A stretch of DNA of 64,000 nucleotides, taken from NCBI RefSeq assembly GCF_002300555.2, contig NZ_NTHN02000005.1, forward strand, positions 62,001 through 126,000, in the 5' to 3' direction. Origin of the DNA: Alloyangia mangrovi. Lineage in GTDB: Bacteria > Pseudomonadota > Alphaproteobacteria > Rhodobacterales > Rhodobacteraceae. The notes under the pieces are model-generated. The model did no database searches. It had not been told where the DNA came from and saw only the letters and a program-made list of their open reading frames with translations. Below, in pieces: positions 7,242 to 17,839 of the stretch (position 1 is the first letter of the stretch; the number at the start of each line of letters is the position of its first letter). The translations under genes were made by a program, and so were the position numbers.

Positions 7242-8573
7242 TTACTCTTCGTCGAGCGCTTCGACGGCCTTCATGAGGTCGTCCTTGGAGACCTCTTTCT
7301 CGGTCACGGTCGCGCCTGCGGCGATGTGGTCGATGACCTTGTCTTCGAAGATCGGCGCGCGCAGCTGCTGCTGCATCTGGGCGTTCTGGCGCACGAAGTC
7401 GAAGAAGGCACGTTCCTGGCCCGGGTACTGACGCGCCTGCATCATGATCGCCTGGGTCATCTCCTGGTCGGTCACCTCGACCTCGGCTTTCTGGCCGATC
7501 TCGGCGAGCAGCAGGCCAAGGCGCACGCGGCGCTCGGCAAGCTTGTTGTGCTCGTCGGTGGGCTCGATCTCGCCGTGGTTGTGGCCGTGATCGTCCGGGT
7601 GCTCTTCGTGGTAGAGCTGGTGCGCGATCTGCTTGGCTTCGGCTTCAACGAGGCTCGGCGGCAGCTCGAAGCTGACTTCCTTGTCGAGGGCGTCGAGCAT
7701 GGCGCGCTTCAGCACCTGGCGCGATGCACCGGCGTATTCTGCTTCGAGACGCTCACGGATCTGGCCCTTCAGCGACTCGAGGTCCTCTGCGCCGAACTTC
7801 TTGGCCAGCTCGTCGTCGATCTCGGCAGCAACCGGCTCCTTGACGGCCTTGACGGTCACGTCGAAGACGGCGGCTTTGCCGGCGAGGTGCTCTGCACCGT
7901 ATTCTTCCGGGAAGGTGACCTCCACGGCCTTTTCTTCCTCGACTTTCAGGCCGACCAGCTGCTCTTCGAAGCCGGGGATGAAGGAGCCGGAGCCGAGCAG
8001 CAGCGGGTAGTCTTCCGCCGAGCCGCCCTCGAAGGCTTCACCGTCGACCTTGCCGACGAAGTCGATGACGATCTGGTCGCCGTCTTTCGCCTTGGAGCCC
8101 TTGCGGCGGTCCTTGAAGTCCTGCGCGTTCTCGGCGAGCTGCGACAGCGCCTCGTCGACGGCGGCGTCATCGGCCTTCACCACGAGCTTCTCGAGCGACA
8201 GTTTCGACGCGTCGATTTCCGGAACTTCCGGCAGCTTCTCGTAGCTCATCTCGACGGCGACGTCGTCGCCCTCTTTCCAGTCGTCGTTGGTCATCTTGAC
8301 CTGCGGCTGGAGCGCCGGGCGGTCGCCGGTCTTCTCGAAGTGCTCGTTCATCGCAGCATCGATGGCTTCCTGCATGCTTTCGCCCAGCACGCGCTGGCCG
8401 AACTGCTTCTTCAGCAGCGGCATGGGGACCTTGCCCTTGCGGAAGCCCTTCATCTCGATTTCCGGCTGCGCCTCGACGAGCTTTTCGTTCACCTTCGCAT
8501 CGAGCTCTTCCGCGGTGAGGATGAGTTCGTAGGCGCGCTTCAGACCTTCGTTCAGCGTCTCGTTGACCTGCAT
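7242..8573 (-). CDS. tig: Trigger factor, ribosome-associated chaperone
   Basis: The 443-residue product has the three trigger factor domains. The N-terminal ribosome-binding domain carries the signature [12 protein letters not shown] near residue 43. An FKBP-like prolyl isomerase domain lies near residues 160-245 ([51 protein letters not shown]). The helical chaperone arm domain follows, with a His/Asp-rich patch ([13 protein letters not shown]). Translation was placed at the ATG of [13 protein letters not shown], the family start; open frame continues upstream to 8930 but is noncoding and includes a repeat. It is monocistronic with its own terminator. Confidence 0.96.
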   Translation of the reverse strand: MQVNETLNEGLKRAYELILTAEELDAKVNEKLVEAQPEIEMKGFRKGKVPMPLLKKQFGQRVLGESMQEAIDAAMNEHFEKTGDRPALQPQVKMTNDDWKEGDDVAVEMSYEKLPEVPEIDASKLSLEKLVVKADDAAVDEALSQLAENAQDFKDRRKGSKAKDGDQIVIDFVGKVDGEAFEGGSAEDYPLLLGSGSFIPGFEEQLVGLKVEEEKAVEVTFPEEYGAEHLAGKAAVFDVTVKAVKEPVAAEIDDELAKKFGAEDLESLKGQIRERLEAEYAGASRQVLKRAMLDALDKEVSFELPPSLVEAEAKQIAHQLYHEEHPDDHGHNHGEIEPTDEHNKLAERRVRLGLLLAEIGQKAEVEVTDQEMTQAIMMQARQYPGQERAFFDFVRQNAQMQQQLRAPIFEDKVIDHIAAGATVTEKEVSKDDLMKAVEALDEE

Positions 8574-8798
8574 GCCAATTCCCTTGTGGTCGTGATGCGA
8601 GGGCACGGAATCCGGCCCACCGCGAAATTCGAATTTGCGGTCTTCTATGCGTCCCGGAGGGCCCTTGCAAGGCGGAAACGCTCTTGTATGGCGGGCCATG
8701 GCGCCCCGAAGCGCACAAACCGCCGATTTCCTCCGGAAGCGGCCCGGGACCGGTGCCGCGCCCTGCCCCGATGCCGCGCTGCGGCACCGCGCCGCCAT

Positions 8799-8863
8799 GC
8801 GTATTTGGAAAGAGAAGAAGCCCCGGGCGCTCTCTCTGCCCCTTCTTCTCTTTCCAAATACGC
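8799..8863. repeat. Rhodobacterales intergenic inverted repeat, copy A
   Basis: Two perfect 22-base arms (8799-8820 and 8842-8863; core GTATTTGGAAAGAGAAGAAG) flank a 21-base loop that itself can pair GGGC/GCCC. The same core recurs at 53045 and 55711. The copy lies between tig and pntB, upstream of tig. The rest of the 8574-8798 spacer holds a 12-base palindrome (AAATTCGAATTT, 8625-8636) and presumably the tig promoter, but no gene. Confidence 0.85.
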
Positions 8864-8910
8864 ACTCGGAACCCGCCATTTGCCGCGCGCTGGGACCTGC
8901 GCGAGGCGGC

Positions 8911-8943
8911 AAAGACAAAGGCCCCGCCATCTCTGGCGGGGCC
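8911..8943 (-). terminator. Terminator of pntB
   Basis: A 9-base perfect stem (GGCCCCGCC 8920-8928 with GGCGGGGCC 8935-8943), preceded on the plus strand by AAAGACAAA, gives TTTGTCTTT after the stem on the minus strand, just downstream of pntB. Confidence 0.85.
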
Positions 8944-8969
8944 CCGTGTCTGTCGGTCGATCAAGCGGC

Positions 8970-10403
8970 TCAGCTGATCTTGTTCAGCAGTTCGCCGATC
9001 GACTGTTTCGCGTCACCGTAGTACATCCGCGTGTTGTCCTTGTAGAACAGCGGGTTCTCGATGCCCGAATAGCCGGTGCCCTGGCCGCGCTTGGAGACGA
9101 AGACCTGCTTGGCCTTCCACACTTCCAGAACCGGCATGCCGGCGATGGGCGAGTTGGGGTCTTCCTGCGCCGCGGGGTTCACGATGTCGTTCGAGCCGAT
9201 GACGATGACCACATCGGTCTCGGGGAAGTCCTCGTTGATCTCGTCCATTTCCAGAACGATGTCGTAAGGCACCTTCGCCTCGGCCAGCAGCACGTTCATG
9301 TGGCCCGGCAGGCGGCCCGCCACGGGGTGGATGGCGAAACGCACCTCCTTGCCCTTGGCGCGCAGCTTGCGCGTCAGTTCCGCGACGTTCTGCTGCGCCT
9401 GTGCCACCGCCATGCCGTAGCCCGGCACGATGATGACGCTGTCGGCTTCCTCGAGCGCCGAGGCCACGCCGTCGACATCGATCGCAACCTGCTCGCCCTC
9501 GACCTCCATGGCCGGACCCGAGGTGCCGCCGAAGCCGCCGAGGATCACCGACACGAAGCTGCGGTTCATCGCCTTGCACATGATGTAGCTCAGGATCGCA
9601 CCCGAGGAGCCCACCAGCGCACCGACGACGATCAGCAGGTCGTTCGACAGCGAGAAGCCGATGGCCGCCGCGGCCCAGCCCGAGTAGCTGTTCAGCATCG
9701 AGACCACCACCGGCATGTCGGCGCCGCCGATGCCCATGATCAGGTGGTAGCCGATGAAGAGCGCGCAGAGCGTCATGATCAGCACCGGGAAGAGCCCGCC
9801 GGTGTTCATGTACCAGATCAGGCAGATCACCGAGAGCGCCGCGGCGCCCGCGTTCAGGATGTGCCCGCCGGGCAGTTTCTCGGCCTTCGAGGACACCTTG
9901 CCCGCCAGCTTGCCGTAGGCGATCACCGAGCCGGTGAAGGTCACCGCGCCGATGAAGATGCCCAGGAAAAGCTCGACCTGCAGGATGCTGAGCTCGACCG
10001 GCGCCTTGTGGGCGACCAGCTCGGCGAAGGTGCCATGCACCGCCTCACCGGCAGCGCGCGCCTTCTCGACGCTGCGCATGGTGAGATGCGCGTTGAAGCC
10101 GACGAAGACCGCCGCGAGGCCCACCAGCGAGTGCATGGCGGCGACCAGCTGCGGCATCTCGGTCATCTCGACCTTCTTGGCCACATAGGTGCCGATGATG
10201 CCCCCCGCCGCGATCAGGATGACCGACAGCAGCCAGAGCCCCGAGCCCGGGCCGATCAGCGTGGCGAAGACCGCGAGGCCCATGCCGACGATGCCGTACC
10301 ACACGGCGCGCTTGGCGCTTTCCTGCCCCGAGAGGCCGCCGAGCGACAGGATGAACAGAACGGCCGCGACCACATAGGCCGCCGTCGTGAATCCGAATTC
10401 CAT
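8970..10403 (-). CDS. pntB: NAD(P) transhydrogenase subunit beta
   Basis: The 477-residue membrane subunit of proton-translocating transhydrogenase couples hydride transfer from NADH to NADP+ with proton entry. It has a multi-helix membrane domain (about residues 1-270) and a C-terminal NADP(H)-binding domain III with [15 protein letters not shown] and [14 protein letters not shown]. The start was set at the ATG of [10 protein letters not shown], 11 bases after AGGAG; a GTG nine bases earlier is too close to that site. It follows pntA with 15 bases between them, so they form one operon. Confidence 0.95.
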   Translation of the reverse strand: MEFGFTTAAYVVAAVLFILSLGGLSGQESAKRAVWYGIVGMGLAVFATLIGPGSGLWLLSVILIAAGGIIGTYVAKKVEMTEMPQLVAAMHSLVGLAAVFVGFNAHLTMRSVEKARAAGEAVHGTFAELVAHKAPVELSILQVELFLGIFIGAVTFTGSVIAYGKLAGKVSSKAEKLPGGHILNAGAAALSVICLIWYMNTGGLFPVLIMTLCALFIGYHLIMGIGGADMPVVVSMLNSYSGWAAAAIGFSLSNDLLIVVGALVGSSGAILSYIMCKAMNRSFVSVILGGFGGTSGPAMEVEGEQVAIDVDGVASALEEADSVIIVPGYGMAVAQAQQNVAELTRKLRAKGKEVRFAIHPVAGRLPGHMNVLLAEAKVPYDIVLEMDEINEDFPETDVVIVIGSNDIVNPAAQEDPNSPIAGMPVLEVWKAKQVFVSKRGQGTGYSGIENPLFYKDNTRMYYGDAKQSIGELLNKIS

Positions 10404-10418
10404 AGTCCCCACCTCTCC

Positions 10419-11996
10419 TTACGATTTCTGGAACATGGCGAGCATGCGCCGTGTCACGAGGAAGCCGCCGAAGATGTTGATCCCGGCCATGAAAACCGAG
10501 AGCGCGGCAAGGATGATCACCAGCCAGTTGCCCGAGCCGATCTGCATCAGCGCGCCAAGGATGATGATCGAGGAGATGGCGTTGGTGACGGCCATCAGCG
10601 GGGTATGCAGCGAATGCGAGACGTTCCAGATCACCTGGAAGCCGACGAAGACCGAGAGCACGAAGACGATGAAGTGCTGCATGAAGCTGGCGGGGGCGAC
10701 AAGGCCCACGGCAAGCAGCAGCACCGCGCCGACACCCAGCAGGGTCACCTGCTGTTTCGTCTGCGCCTTGAAGGCGGCGACTTCCTGCGCGCGCTTCTGC
10801 TCCGGCGTCAGCTCGGGGGTCTTTTCCTTCGGCTTCTGCGCCGCGATCGCCTTGGTCTTCGGCGGCGGCGGCGGGAAGGTGACATCCTTGGCATGCGCGA
10901 TGGTCGCGCCGCGGATCACGTCGTCGTCCATGTTGTGCACGACCGTGCCATCGGTCTTGCCGGGGGTCAGGTCGGACATCATGTGCCGGATGTTGGTGGC
11001 GTAGAGCGCCGAGCTCTGCGTCGCCATGCGGCTGGGGAAGTCGGTGTAGCCGATAATTGTCACGCCGTTGTCGGTGACGATCTTCTGGTCCATCACCGTC
11101 AGCTTGCAGTTGCCGCCGCGCTCTGCCGCGAGGTCGACGATCACCGAGCCGGGCTTCATCGCCTTCACCATGTCCTCGGTCCAGAGCTCGGGGGCTTCCC
11201 GGTTCGGAATGAGGGCGGTGGTGATGACGATGTCCATCTCGGGGGCAAGTTCACGGAACTTGGCGAGCTGGGCTTCGCGGAACTCGGGACTGGAAACCGA
11301 GGCGTAGCCGCCGGACGAGGCACCGTCGGCCTGCTCCTCCTCGAAGTCGAGGTAGACGAACTGGGCACCCATGGATTCGACCTGCTCTGCCACTTCCGGG
11401 CGCACGTCGAAGGCATAGGTGATCGCGCCGAGCGAGGTCGAGGTGCCGATGGCCGCAAGACCGGCCACGCCGGCGCCGACGATCAGCACCTTGGCGGGCG
11501 GCACCTTGCCTGCGGCGGTCACCTGGCCGGTGAAGAAGCGGCCGAAGTTGTTGCCGGCCTCGATCACCGCGCGGTAGCCGGCGATATTGGCCATGGACGA
11601 CAGCGCGTCCATCTTCTGCGCGCGCGAGATCCGCGGCACCATGTCCATCGCGATCACGCTGGCGCCGAGATCGGCGGCCTGCTTCATCAGCGCCTCGTTC
11701 GAGGCGGGGTAGAAGAAGGAGATCAGCAGTTTCTCGGGCGTCAGATGCGCCACTTCCTCTTCGCTCGGCGGGCGCACCTTCGCAATGATGTCCGCCTGCG
11801 CCCAAAGGGCCGCAGCATCCGCCACCACGGTCACGCCTGCGGCCTCATAGGCCGCGTCGGCAAAGCCTGCCTTCGCGCCGGCGCCTGACTGGATCAGGCA
11901 ATCATATCCCAGCTTCTGCAGTTGCAGCGCCGAGTCCGGGGTCATGGCGACGCGCGCCTCTCCCTCGAAAATCTCTGTCGGCGTTCCGATCTTCAC
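10419..11996 (-). CDS. pntA: NAD(P) transhydrogenase subunit alpha, fused form
   Basis: The 525-residue product combines the soluble NAD(H)-binding domain I (residues 1-380: [30 protein letters not shown], and Rossmann [15 protein letters not shown]) with the membrane helices of domain II (about residues 425-525, such as [19 protein letters not shown]). A proline-rich linker ([11 protein letters not shown]) joins them. In some Rhodobacterales these are separate genes; here they are fused as in E. coli. The start codon is GTG, preceded by AGGGGG nine bases upstream. The promoter should lie in 11997-12132. Confidence 0.95.
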   Translation of the reverse strand: MKIGTPTEIFEGEARVAMTPDSALQLQKLGYDCLIQSGAGAKAGFADAAYEAAGVTVVADAAALWAQADIIAKVRPPSEEEVAHLTPEKLLISFFYPASNEALMKQAADLGASVIAMDMVPRISRAQKMDALSSMANIAGYRAVIEAGNNFGRFFTGQVTAAGKVPPAKVLIVGAGVAGLAAIGTSTSLGAITYAFDVRPEVAEQVESMGAQFVYLDFEEEQADGASSGGYASVSSPEFREAQLAKFRELAPEMDIVITTALIPNREAPELWTEDMVKAMKPGSVIVDLAAERGGNCKLTVMDQKIVTDNGVTIIGYTDFPSRMATQSSALYATNIRHMMSDLTPGKTDGTVVHNMDDDVIRGATIAHAKDVTFPPPPPKTKAIAAQKPKEKTPELTPEQKRAQEVAAFKAQTKQQVTLLGVGAVLLLAVGLVAPASFMQHFIVFVLSVFVGFQVIWNVSHSLHTPLMAVTNAISSIIILGALMQIGSGNWLVIILAALSVFMAGINIFGGFLVTRRMLAMFQKS

Positions 11997-12132
11997 GTAA
12001 TTCGTCCCCCTTTTAGGCCGAGTATCCGACCCTTCATGGTCTCTTGTTTGGTGTTCGGTTGACGTATGGTCTACCTGCGAGGCGCCATGCTCACAACCGG
12101 AACGACCCGGTTAAACACATGGCGAAGAAAAT

Positions 12133-12585
12133 TCAAAGCCACCTTCTAGTTTGTGTCTCATACTTGCGGAATGACGCAACAAACTTTCGCCGCAAGCGCG
12201 CCTCCTCGGGTTCGATGAAGCGCTTTTCGAGCAGCCAGACGTAGATCGGCAGCAAGACAAGCGACGGCACCGCATCCCAGAAGAGGATGAACCCGGCCAG
12301 AATCATCACGTCTCCCAGGTAGATGGGATTGCGCGACAGGCGGAACACACCCGAGGTGACGAGGCTGTCCGGCTCCTCGTGCGGCATGAAGGTGGTGCGC
12401 GCGCGCCGCATTTCCACCAGCGCCAGCACCGCCATCAGCACGCCGCCGCCCACCAGAAGCCCGCCCAGAAGGTCCGCCCAGACCGGACCGAAGCCCAGCC
12501 CCAGCGGCAGCGCGCTCTTCTGCATCCAGGCAAGGCACAGGCAGGCCAGAAGCCAGAGCGGCGGCAGATCGAATTTCCTGAACAT
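12133..12585 (-). CDS. Isoprenylcysteine carboxyl methyltransferase-like membrane protein
   Basis: This 150-residue protein begins MFRKFDLPPLWLLACLCLAW, has about four hydrophobic segments, and carries the ICMT/phospholipid methyltransferase signature SRNPIYLGDVMILAG near residue 90 and EKRFIEPEEARLRRKF near residue 125. Bacterial members probably methylate small lipophilic substrates; the substrate here is unknown. A strong AGGAGG site supports the ATG at 12585. It diverges from kynU and lies upstream of pntA on the same strand, with a gap that suggests separate transcription. Confidence 0.85.
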   Translation of the reverse strand: MFRKFDLPPLWLLACLCLAWMQKSALPLGLGFGPVWADLLGGLLVGGGVLMAVLALVEMRRARTTFMPHEEPDSLVTSGVFRLSRNPIYLGDVMILAGFILFWDAVPSLVLLPIYVWLLEKRFIEPEEARLRRKFVASFRKYETQTRRWL

Positions 12586-12823
12586 CCTGTCTCGCCTCCT
12601 GTGCTTCGGCTTGTCCAACTCGCGGGTCCGATAGGGCTTTTCGATGTCTAGCGCGGCGTTGCCGCCACGTCGCGCGGGCGATATGCCGCAGCCCGATCTT
12701 GCCTCCCCCGCAAATCCCGGCCACTTTCCCCGCCGACACTCAAGGGGCCAAAGGAGGCACCGCGCGGACATCCGGTCTCCCGGCCCGCGGCGGAGACCGG
12801 CCCCGCATTGCAGGAGGCGCATC

Positions 12824-14032
12824 TTGACCACCCCTACAGGCTCCATCTTCGACTGGACCAAGGAGCAGTTCCACCTTCCCCTCGGGATGATCTACCTCGA
12901 CGGCAATTCGCTGGGCCCGCTGCCCAAGGCGACACCGGCCCGCATCCAGAAGATGCTCACCGAGGAATGGGGCGAGCACCTGATCACCGGCTGGAACGCC
13001 TGCAGCTGGATGGAAATGCCGACCCGCCTCGGCGACCGCATCGGCCGGCTGATCGGCGCCGAGACCGGGCACACGGTGGTTGGCGACACGCTGTCGATCA
13101 AGGTCTTCCAGGCGCTGGCCGCCGCCGTGGCGCTGAACCCCGGCCGCAAGGTGATCCTGTCGGACACCGGCAACTTCCCCTCCGACCTCTACATGGCCGA
13201 GGGGCTGATCGAACTGCTGGGCGAGGACTACGAGCTGCGCCTCGCCGAGCCGCACCGCCTCGAGGAGGAGATCACCGAAGAGGTCGCCGTGCTGCTGGTG
13301 ACCGAGGTCGACTACCGCACCGGCCGCCGCCACGACGTCGCCGCGCTCACCGCCAAAGCGCATGAGATGGGTGCGCTGGCGATCTGGGATCTCGCGCATT
13401 CGGCGGGCGCGGTGCCGGTCGACGTGGCCGGCGGCAAGGCCGACTTCGCCGTCGGCTGCACCTACAAGTACCTCAACGCCGGCCCCGGCGCGCCCGCCTT
13501 CATCTACGTGGCCCCGCGCCATGCCGAACATGCCGAACCCGCGCTCTCGGGCTGGCTGGGCCATGACACGCCCTTCGCCTTCGAGCGCAGCTACCGCCCC
13601 GCCCCCGGCATCGAGCGGATGCGCGTCGGCACGCCGCCGGTGATCCAGATGGCAGCGCTCGATGCGGCGCTCGACGTCTGGGACAGGCTGGATATGGCGG
13701 AGGTCCGCAAGCGCTCGCTGGCGCTGACCGGGCTGATGATCGAAGAGGTCGAGACCCACTGCCCGGGCCTGAAGCTGGCCACCCCGCGCGACACCGACCT
13801 GCGCGGCAGCCAGGTCAGCTTCCGCTTCGAGCATGGCTACGCGGCGATGCAGGCGCTGATCGACCAGGGCGTGATCGGCGATTTCCGCGCGCCGGACATC
13901 ATGCGCTTCGGCATCACCCCGCTCTACATCGGCGAGGACGAGGTGCGCGAGGCGGTCGAGATCCTCGCCCGCATCCTGCGCGGCGCGCTCTGGGATCAGC
14001 CCAAGTACCAGCAGCGCAAGCGGGTCACCTGA
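12824..14032 (+). CDS. kynU: Kynureninase
   Basis: Kynureninase cleaves L-kynurenine to anthranilate and alanine (tryptophan catabolism), using PLP. The 402-residue protein shows FHLPLGMIYLDGNSLGPLP at the N-terminus, LVTEVDYRTGRRHD, the aspartate strand AIWDLAHSAGAVPVD, and the PLP lysine K215 in CTYKYLNAGPG. The start is a TTG (LTTPTGSIFDW) seven bases after AGGAGG; no ATG fits both frame and ribosome site. It stands alone, without the other kynurenine pathway genes, and converges on the amidotransferase gene. Confidence 0.95.
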   Translation: MTTPTGSIFDWTKEQFHLPLGMIYLDGNSLGPLPKATPARIQKMLTEEWGEHLITGWNACSWMEMPTRLGDRIGRLIGAETGHTVVGDTLSIKVFQALAAAVALNPGRKVILSDTGNFPSDLYMAEGLIELLGEDYELRLAEPHRLEEEITEEVAVLLVTEVDYRTGRRHDVAALTAKAHEMGALAIWDLAHSAGAVPVDVAGGKADFAVGCTYKYLNAGPGAPAFIYVAPRHAEHAEPALSGWLGHDTPFAFERSYRPAPGIERMRVGTPPVIQMAALDAALDVWDRLDMAEVRKRSLALTGLMIEEVETHCPGLKLATPRDTDLRGSQVSFRFEHGYAAMQALIDQGVIGDFRAPDIMRFGITPLYIGEDEVREAVEILARILRGALWDQPKYQQRKRVT

Positions 14033-14819
14033 TCAGGCCGAGGCGACCCGGGGGGGCCTGGTGCCCCTCGGCCCCGCCCGCCCAGGCCCGCACCGCGTCG
14101 CCGAAGGCGGTGAACAGCGGCCGCGAGACCGGATCGTTGGCGGCATCCCACTCGGGGTGCCACTGAACCGCCATGGTGAAGCCCGGAGCGCCCTTGACGT
14201 AGAGCGCCTCGGGCGTGCCGTCGGGGGCATGGCCCTCGATCACGATGCGCGCGCCGGGGCGATTGATTCCCTGCCCGTGCAGCGTGTTGGTCATCACCTC
14301 GGTCGCCCCGAAGAGGCGATGGAACCGCCCGCCCGACGTCAGCGTCACCTTGTGGCGCAGGGCAAATTTTTCCTCGAGCGTGCCATCGGGCGGCATCCGG
14401 TGGTTCATCCGCCCCGGCAGATCACGGATCTCGGGATAAAGCGTGCCGCCCATGGCCACGTTGACCTCCTGGAAACCCCGGCAGATACCGAGGAACGGCT
14501 GGCCGCGCTCGACGCAGGCCCGCACAAGCGGCAGCACGATGGCGTCGCGGGCGCGATCGAAGGCGCCATGCGCCTCGGTCGGCTCCTCGCCGTATTCCTC
14601 GGGGTGCACGTTGGGCCGCCCGCCGGTGAGCAGGAAGCCGTCGCAGGTCTCCATCAGCTCCTCGACCGAGACAAACCGAGGGTCCGCCGCGATCAGCATC
14701 GGCAGGCAGCCCGAGACGCAGGACACGGCCTCGGTGTTCATCACCCCACCCGCATGGGCAGGATAGGTCTCGTTGATCAGGTGCTGATTGCCGATGATGC
14801 CGACGACGGGACGGGTCAT
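14025..14819 (-). CDS. Class I glutamine amidotransferase (gamma-glutamyl-GABA hydrolase-like)
   Basis: The roughly 264-residue protein has the PuuD-type fold: RPVVGIIGNQHLINETYPAHAGG at the start, nucleophile cysteine in FLGICRGFQEVNVAMGG, and catalytic His-Glu in FTMAVQWHPEWD. Members hydrolyse gamma-glutamyl bonds of polyamine intermediates. ATG 14819 is preferred (GAGG seven bases before); ATG 14825 is an alternative. A C7 run on the coding strand (14050-14056) affects the C-terminus: with one base fewer the protein would end at 14033, directly after the kynU stop instead of overlapping it by eight bases. Confidence 0.88.
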   Translation of the reverse strand: MTRPVVGIIGNQHLINETYPAHAGGVMNTEAVSCVSGCLPMLIAADPRFVSVEELMETCDGFLLTGGRPNVHPEEYGEEPTEAHGAFDRARDAIVLPLVRACVERGQPFLGICRGFQEVNVAMGGTLYPEIRDLPGRMNHRMPPDGTLEEKFALRHKVTLTSGGRFHRLFGATEVMTNTLHGQGINRPGARIVIEGHAPDGTPEALYVKGAPGFTMAVQWHPEWDAANDPVSRPLFTAFGDAVRAWAGGAEGHQAPPGRLGLIR

Positions 14820-14894
14820 TTGCATGCCTCTCCTTGCCTGTTTGGGCCTGTTTAGGTCAAACATAAGGCACGGAGAGGCACTTAGAAAGGTGGC

Positions 14895-15323
14895 TCAGAT
14901 GAGCGCGGTCAGCCCCACCGCCTCGATGCCCGCTTTTGCGGCAGCGGCATCATTGTCCGAGCTGTCACCCGTGACCCCCACGGCGCCCAGCGTGCGGCCC
15001 TTGGCATCCTTGACCAGCACGCCGCCCGGCACCGGGATCAGCTTGCCGCCGAAGGCGCCGTTGGCGGCGGCGATGAAATAGGCCTGGCTCTCGGCCCGCG
15101 CCATCTGCGCCGAGCCCGGCATGCCCAGCATGACCGCGCCATAGGCCTTGCCGAAGGCGATCTCGAAGCGGCCCGGCGCGGCGCCGTCCTGCCGCTCGAA
15201 AGCCTGTACGTGGCCGCCCTCGTCCAGCACCACCACCGACAGCGGCGCCATGCCCGCCTCTTTCCCGGCCTCGAGCGCCTTGCGGATGATCGTCCGCGCC
15301 CGGCTCAGCGAAATTCCAGCCAT
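14895..15323 (-). CDS. GlcG/HbpS-family haem-binding-like protein
   Basis: The 142-residue protein shows the family pattern: ISLSRARTIIRKALEAGKE, PLSVVVLDEGGHVQAFERQDGA, GKLIPVPGGVLVKDAKGRTLGAVGVTGD. HbpS binds haem in Streptomyces, and GlcG is encoded in glycolate operons with an unproven role. Here the gene follows malate synthase G (glcB), which matches the glc-operon association and hints at glyoxylate metabolism, though a hairpin separates the two. Confidence 0.88.
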   Translation of the reverse strand: MAGISLSRARTIIRKALEAGKEAGMAPLSVVVLDEGGHVQAFERQDGAAPGRFEIAFGKAYGAVMLGMPGSAQMARAESQAYFIAAANGAFGGKLIPVPGGVLVKDAKGRTLGAVGVTGDSSDNDAAAAKAGIEAVGLTALI

Positions 15324-15373
15324 CGTCTCTCTCCCTCACCTTCGGCAGACGCGCGGCGCCCGCCCTTTCTTCT

Positions 15374-15425
15374 AGGTTCAAATATCCTCGGGGGAGCGCG
15401 AGGGGGCAGACAGCCCCCTCGCTCC
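15374..15425 (-). terminator. Hairpin of repeat type between glcB and the glcG-like gene
   Basis: The stem GGAGC..GAGGGGG with CCCCCTCGCTCC (15393-15425, two-base bulge, CAGACAG loop) lies downstream of glcB. It is adjacent to CAAATATCCTCGGGGG (15380-15394), a string I recognise as a frequent intergenic element in Rhodobacterales. It probably acts as a terminator or mRNA end for glcB. Confidence 0.6.
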
Positions 15426-15464
15426 GGCGCATCTCACTGGCGCCGGGCCCCGATCAGGCGGCGC

Positions 15465-17618
15465 TCAGCCCGCCTTCAGCTCCAGCCGCCGCTTGTGCAG
15501 CACCGGCTCGGTGTAGCCCGAGGGCTGCACCCGGCCTTCGAACACCAGGTCGCAGGCGGCCTTGTAGGCCACGCTGTCGAAGCCCGGCGCCATCGGGGTA
15601 TAGGCGGCATCCCCGGCGTTCTGGCGGTCCACCACTGCGGCCATCTTCTCCATCACGCCGCGCACTTCCTCGGCAGAGACCACGCCATGATGCAGCCAGT
15701 TGGCCAGATGCTGCGAGGAGATCCGGCAGGTCGCGCGGTCCTCCATCAGCCCGACGTCGTGGATGTCCGGCACCTTCGAGCAGCCGACGCCCTGGTCGAC
15801 CCAGCGCACCACGTAGCCGAGAATGCCCTGCGCGTTGTTCTCGATCTCCTCGCGGATTTCCTCGTCGGACCAGTTGGCCCCGGCGGCGACCGGGATGGTC
15901 AGAAGATCCTCGAGCGTGCCGCGCGGCCCGCCTGCGGCGATCTCCGCCTGGCGCGCCAGCACGTCGACCATGTGGTAGTGCAGCGCGTGCAGCGTGGCGG
16001 CGGTGGGCGACGGCACCCAGGCGCAGTTGGCGCCCGCCTTGGGGTGGCCGATCTTCGCCTCGAGCATCGCTTCCATCAGGTCGGGCATCGCCCACATGCC
16101 CTTGCCGATCTGCGCCTTGCCGCGCAGCCCGCAGGCGAGGCCGATGTCGACGTTGCGATCCTCGTAGGCGGCGATCCACTTGGTGCCCTTGATATCACCC
16201 TTGCGCAGCATCGGGCCCGCTTCCATCGCCGTGTGCATCTCGTCGCCGGTGCGGTCGAGGAAGCCGGTGTTGATGAAGGCGACGCGGTTCTTGGCGGCGC
16301 GGATGCACTCCTTGAGGTTGGCCGAGGTACGGCGCTCCTCGTCCATGATGCCAAGCTTCACGGTGTATTGCGGCAGGCCGAGCGATTTCTCGACGAAGCT
16401 GAAGATCTCGTCGGCAAAACCCACTTCTTCCGGCCCGTGCATCTTCGGCTTGACCACGTAGACCGAGCCCTTCACCGAGTTGCGCGGGCCGGTGTCCTTG
16501 GCGAGGTCATGCTTGGCGATGAGCGTGGTGATCATCGCATCCATCAGCCCCTCGAAGATCTCCGAGCCGTCCTTCAGCAGGATCGCCGGGTTGGTCATCA
16601 GGTGGCCGACGTTGCGCACCAGCATGAGCGCCCGGCCCTTCAGCACCAGTTCCGAGCCGTCCGGCGCGGTGTAGCTCCGGTCGGCGTTGAGCGTGCGAGT
16701 GACCTGCTTGCCGCCCTTCTCGAAGGTGTCCGCCAGATCGCCCTTCATCAGGCCCAGCCAGTTGGTGTAGGCCAGCGCCTTGTCCTCGCCGTCGACGCAG
16801 GCGACCGAGTCCTCGCAATCCATGATCGCCGAGACCGCGGACTCCATCAGCACGTCGGCGAGGCCCGAGGCGTCGTCCTTGCCGATAAAATGCGTGCGGT
16901 CGATGACCAGCTCGACGTGCAGCGCGTTGTTGACCAGCAGCACCGCTTCCGGCGAGGCAGCCTCGCCACGGTAGCCGGCGAATTGCTCGGGCTTGGCAAG
17001 CGGCTTGCCACCCACCAGCAGAGCGCCGCCCTCGACGGCGTAGCCCGCCGCCTCGGCGTGGCTGCCGCCCGCGACCGGGAAGTTCTCGTCGAGGAAGGCC
17101 TTGGCCTTGGCCACCACCTCTTTGCCGCGCGCCGCGTCGAAGCCGCCCTTCGGTGGCAGCGAGCCCATGGCGTCGGTGCCGTAGAAGGCGTCATAGAGAG
17201 AGCCCCAGCGGGCGTTGGCGGCGTTCAGTGCGTAACGGGCATTGGTGATCGGCACCACCAGCTGCGGGCCGGGCACCGAGGCAAACTCGGGGTCGGTGTT
17301 CTCGGTCTCGATTTCGAAGTCCGGCCCCTCGGGCAGCAGGTAGCCGATCTCTTCGAGGAAGGCGGTGTAGCTCTGCAGGTCGGGCACGCCGGGGTTGGCC
17401 TTGTGCCAGGCGTCAAGCTTCTCCTGCAGCGCGTCGCGCTTGGCCAGCAGCGCCGCATTGCGCGGCCCGAACTCATGCGCCAGCTGCGACAGGGCCGCCC
17501 AGAAGGCATCCGCTTCCACGCCGGAGCCCGGCAGGGCCTTTTCCTCGACGAATGTGCAGAGCACCGGGTCGATCTGCAGGCCGTGGCGATCGATGCGGGC
17601 AGACGTGCTGGCAGTCAT
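15465..17618 (-). CDS. glcB: Malate synthase G
   Basis: The enzyme condenses glyoxylate with acetyl-CoA to malate, the last step of the glyoxylate bypass and of glycolate use. The 717-residue length fits the large monomeric G isoform. Visible landmarks are [74 protein letters not shown]-like [13 protein letters not shown], and [12 protein letters not shown] near the C-terminus. The ATG at 17618 gives the standard start [16 protein letters not shown] palindrome 40-53 bases upstream may be an operator. No isocitrate lyase gene is in the window. Confidence 0.96.
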   Translation of the reverse strand: MTASTSARIDRHGLQIDPVLCTFVEEKALPGSGVEADAFWAALSQLAHEFGPRNAALLAKRDALQEKLDAWHKANPGVPDLQSYTAFLEEIGYLLPEGPDFEIETENTDPEFASVPGPQLVVPITNARYALNAANARWGSLYDAFYGTDAMGSLPPKGGFDAARGKEVVAKAKAFLDENFPVAGGSHAEAAGYAVEGGALLVGGKPLAKPEQFAGYRGEAASPEAVLLVNNALHVELVIDRTHFIGKDDASGLADVLMESAVSAIMDCEDSVACVDGEDKALAYTNWLGLMKGDLADTFEKGGKQVTRTLNADRSYTAPDGSELVLKGRALMLVRNVGHLMTNPAILLKDGSEIFEGLMDAMITTLIAKHDLAKDTGPRNSVKGSVYVVKPKMHGPEEVGFADEIFSFVEKSLGLPQYTVKLGIMDEERRTSANLKECIRAAKNRVAFINTGFLDRTGDEMHTAMEAGPMLRKGDIKGTKWIAAYEDRNVDIGLACGLRGKAQIGKGMWAMPDLMEAMLEAKIGHPKAGANCAWVPSPTAATLHALHYHMVDVLARQAEIAAGGPRGTLEDLLTIPVAAGANWSDEEIREEIENNAQGILGYVVRWVDQGVGCSKVPDIHDVGLMEDRATCRISSQHLANWLHHGVVSAEEVRGVMEKMAAVVDRQNAGDAAYTPMAPGFDSVAYKAACDLVFEGRVQPSGYTEPVLHKRRLELKAG

Positions 17619-17657
17619 GGGAACTCCTCCTTCGGAATCTTGATCATGTCACGTTTA

Positions 17658-17684
17658 GGAAACAAGTTTCCGATAGGCAACAAG
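17658..17684 (-). promoter_or_regulatory. Candidate operator upstream of glcB
   Basis: A perfect 14-base palindrome GGAAACAAGTTTCC (17658-17671) is followed 18 bases on by a direct partial repeat GGCAACAAG (17676-17684). The site is about 40 bases upstream of the glcB start in an AT-richer promoter zone. A role in glyoxylate-pathway control is inferred from position only; the cognate regulator is not known. Confidence 0.45.
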
Positions 17685-17839
17685 CGTGGTCAAAAAAATC
17701 TAACCAAAATGCGCCGCTCGCCATTCACTGAGCCGATTGCCCACCCCTTGCCGTTTCCCGTGGCGCGTTTCCCTCGGCGCAAATGATAGGCGCGGGCCGG
17801 AGCAGACGCCAAGCCCGTGGCGTCGAATGGACGCTGCCC

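Noticed and set aside
7242-8930. Trigger factor with a 119-residue N-terminal extension
   Set aside because: The extension runs over a palindrome and the inverted repeat and has low-complexity translation; the family start [10 protein letters not shown] is at 8573.
7326-11888. A 1520-codon open frame on the plus strand opposite tig and pntAB
   Set aside because: It is the antisense shadow of highly biased high-GC genes. The minus strand encodes tig, pntB and pntA with full family signatures, and the plus translation is His/Arg/Asp-rich without recognisable domains.
15374-15394. A tRNA T-arm suggested by GGTTCAAAT
   Set aside because: No acceptor or anticodon stem surrounds it; it is part of the CAAATATCC intergenic element.
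15210-17786. 858-codon plus-strand frame opposite malate synthase
   Set aside because: Antisense shadow; malate synthase G is unmistakable on the other strand.
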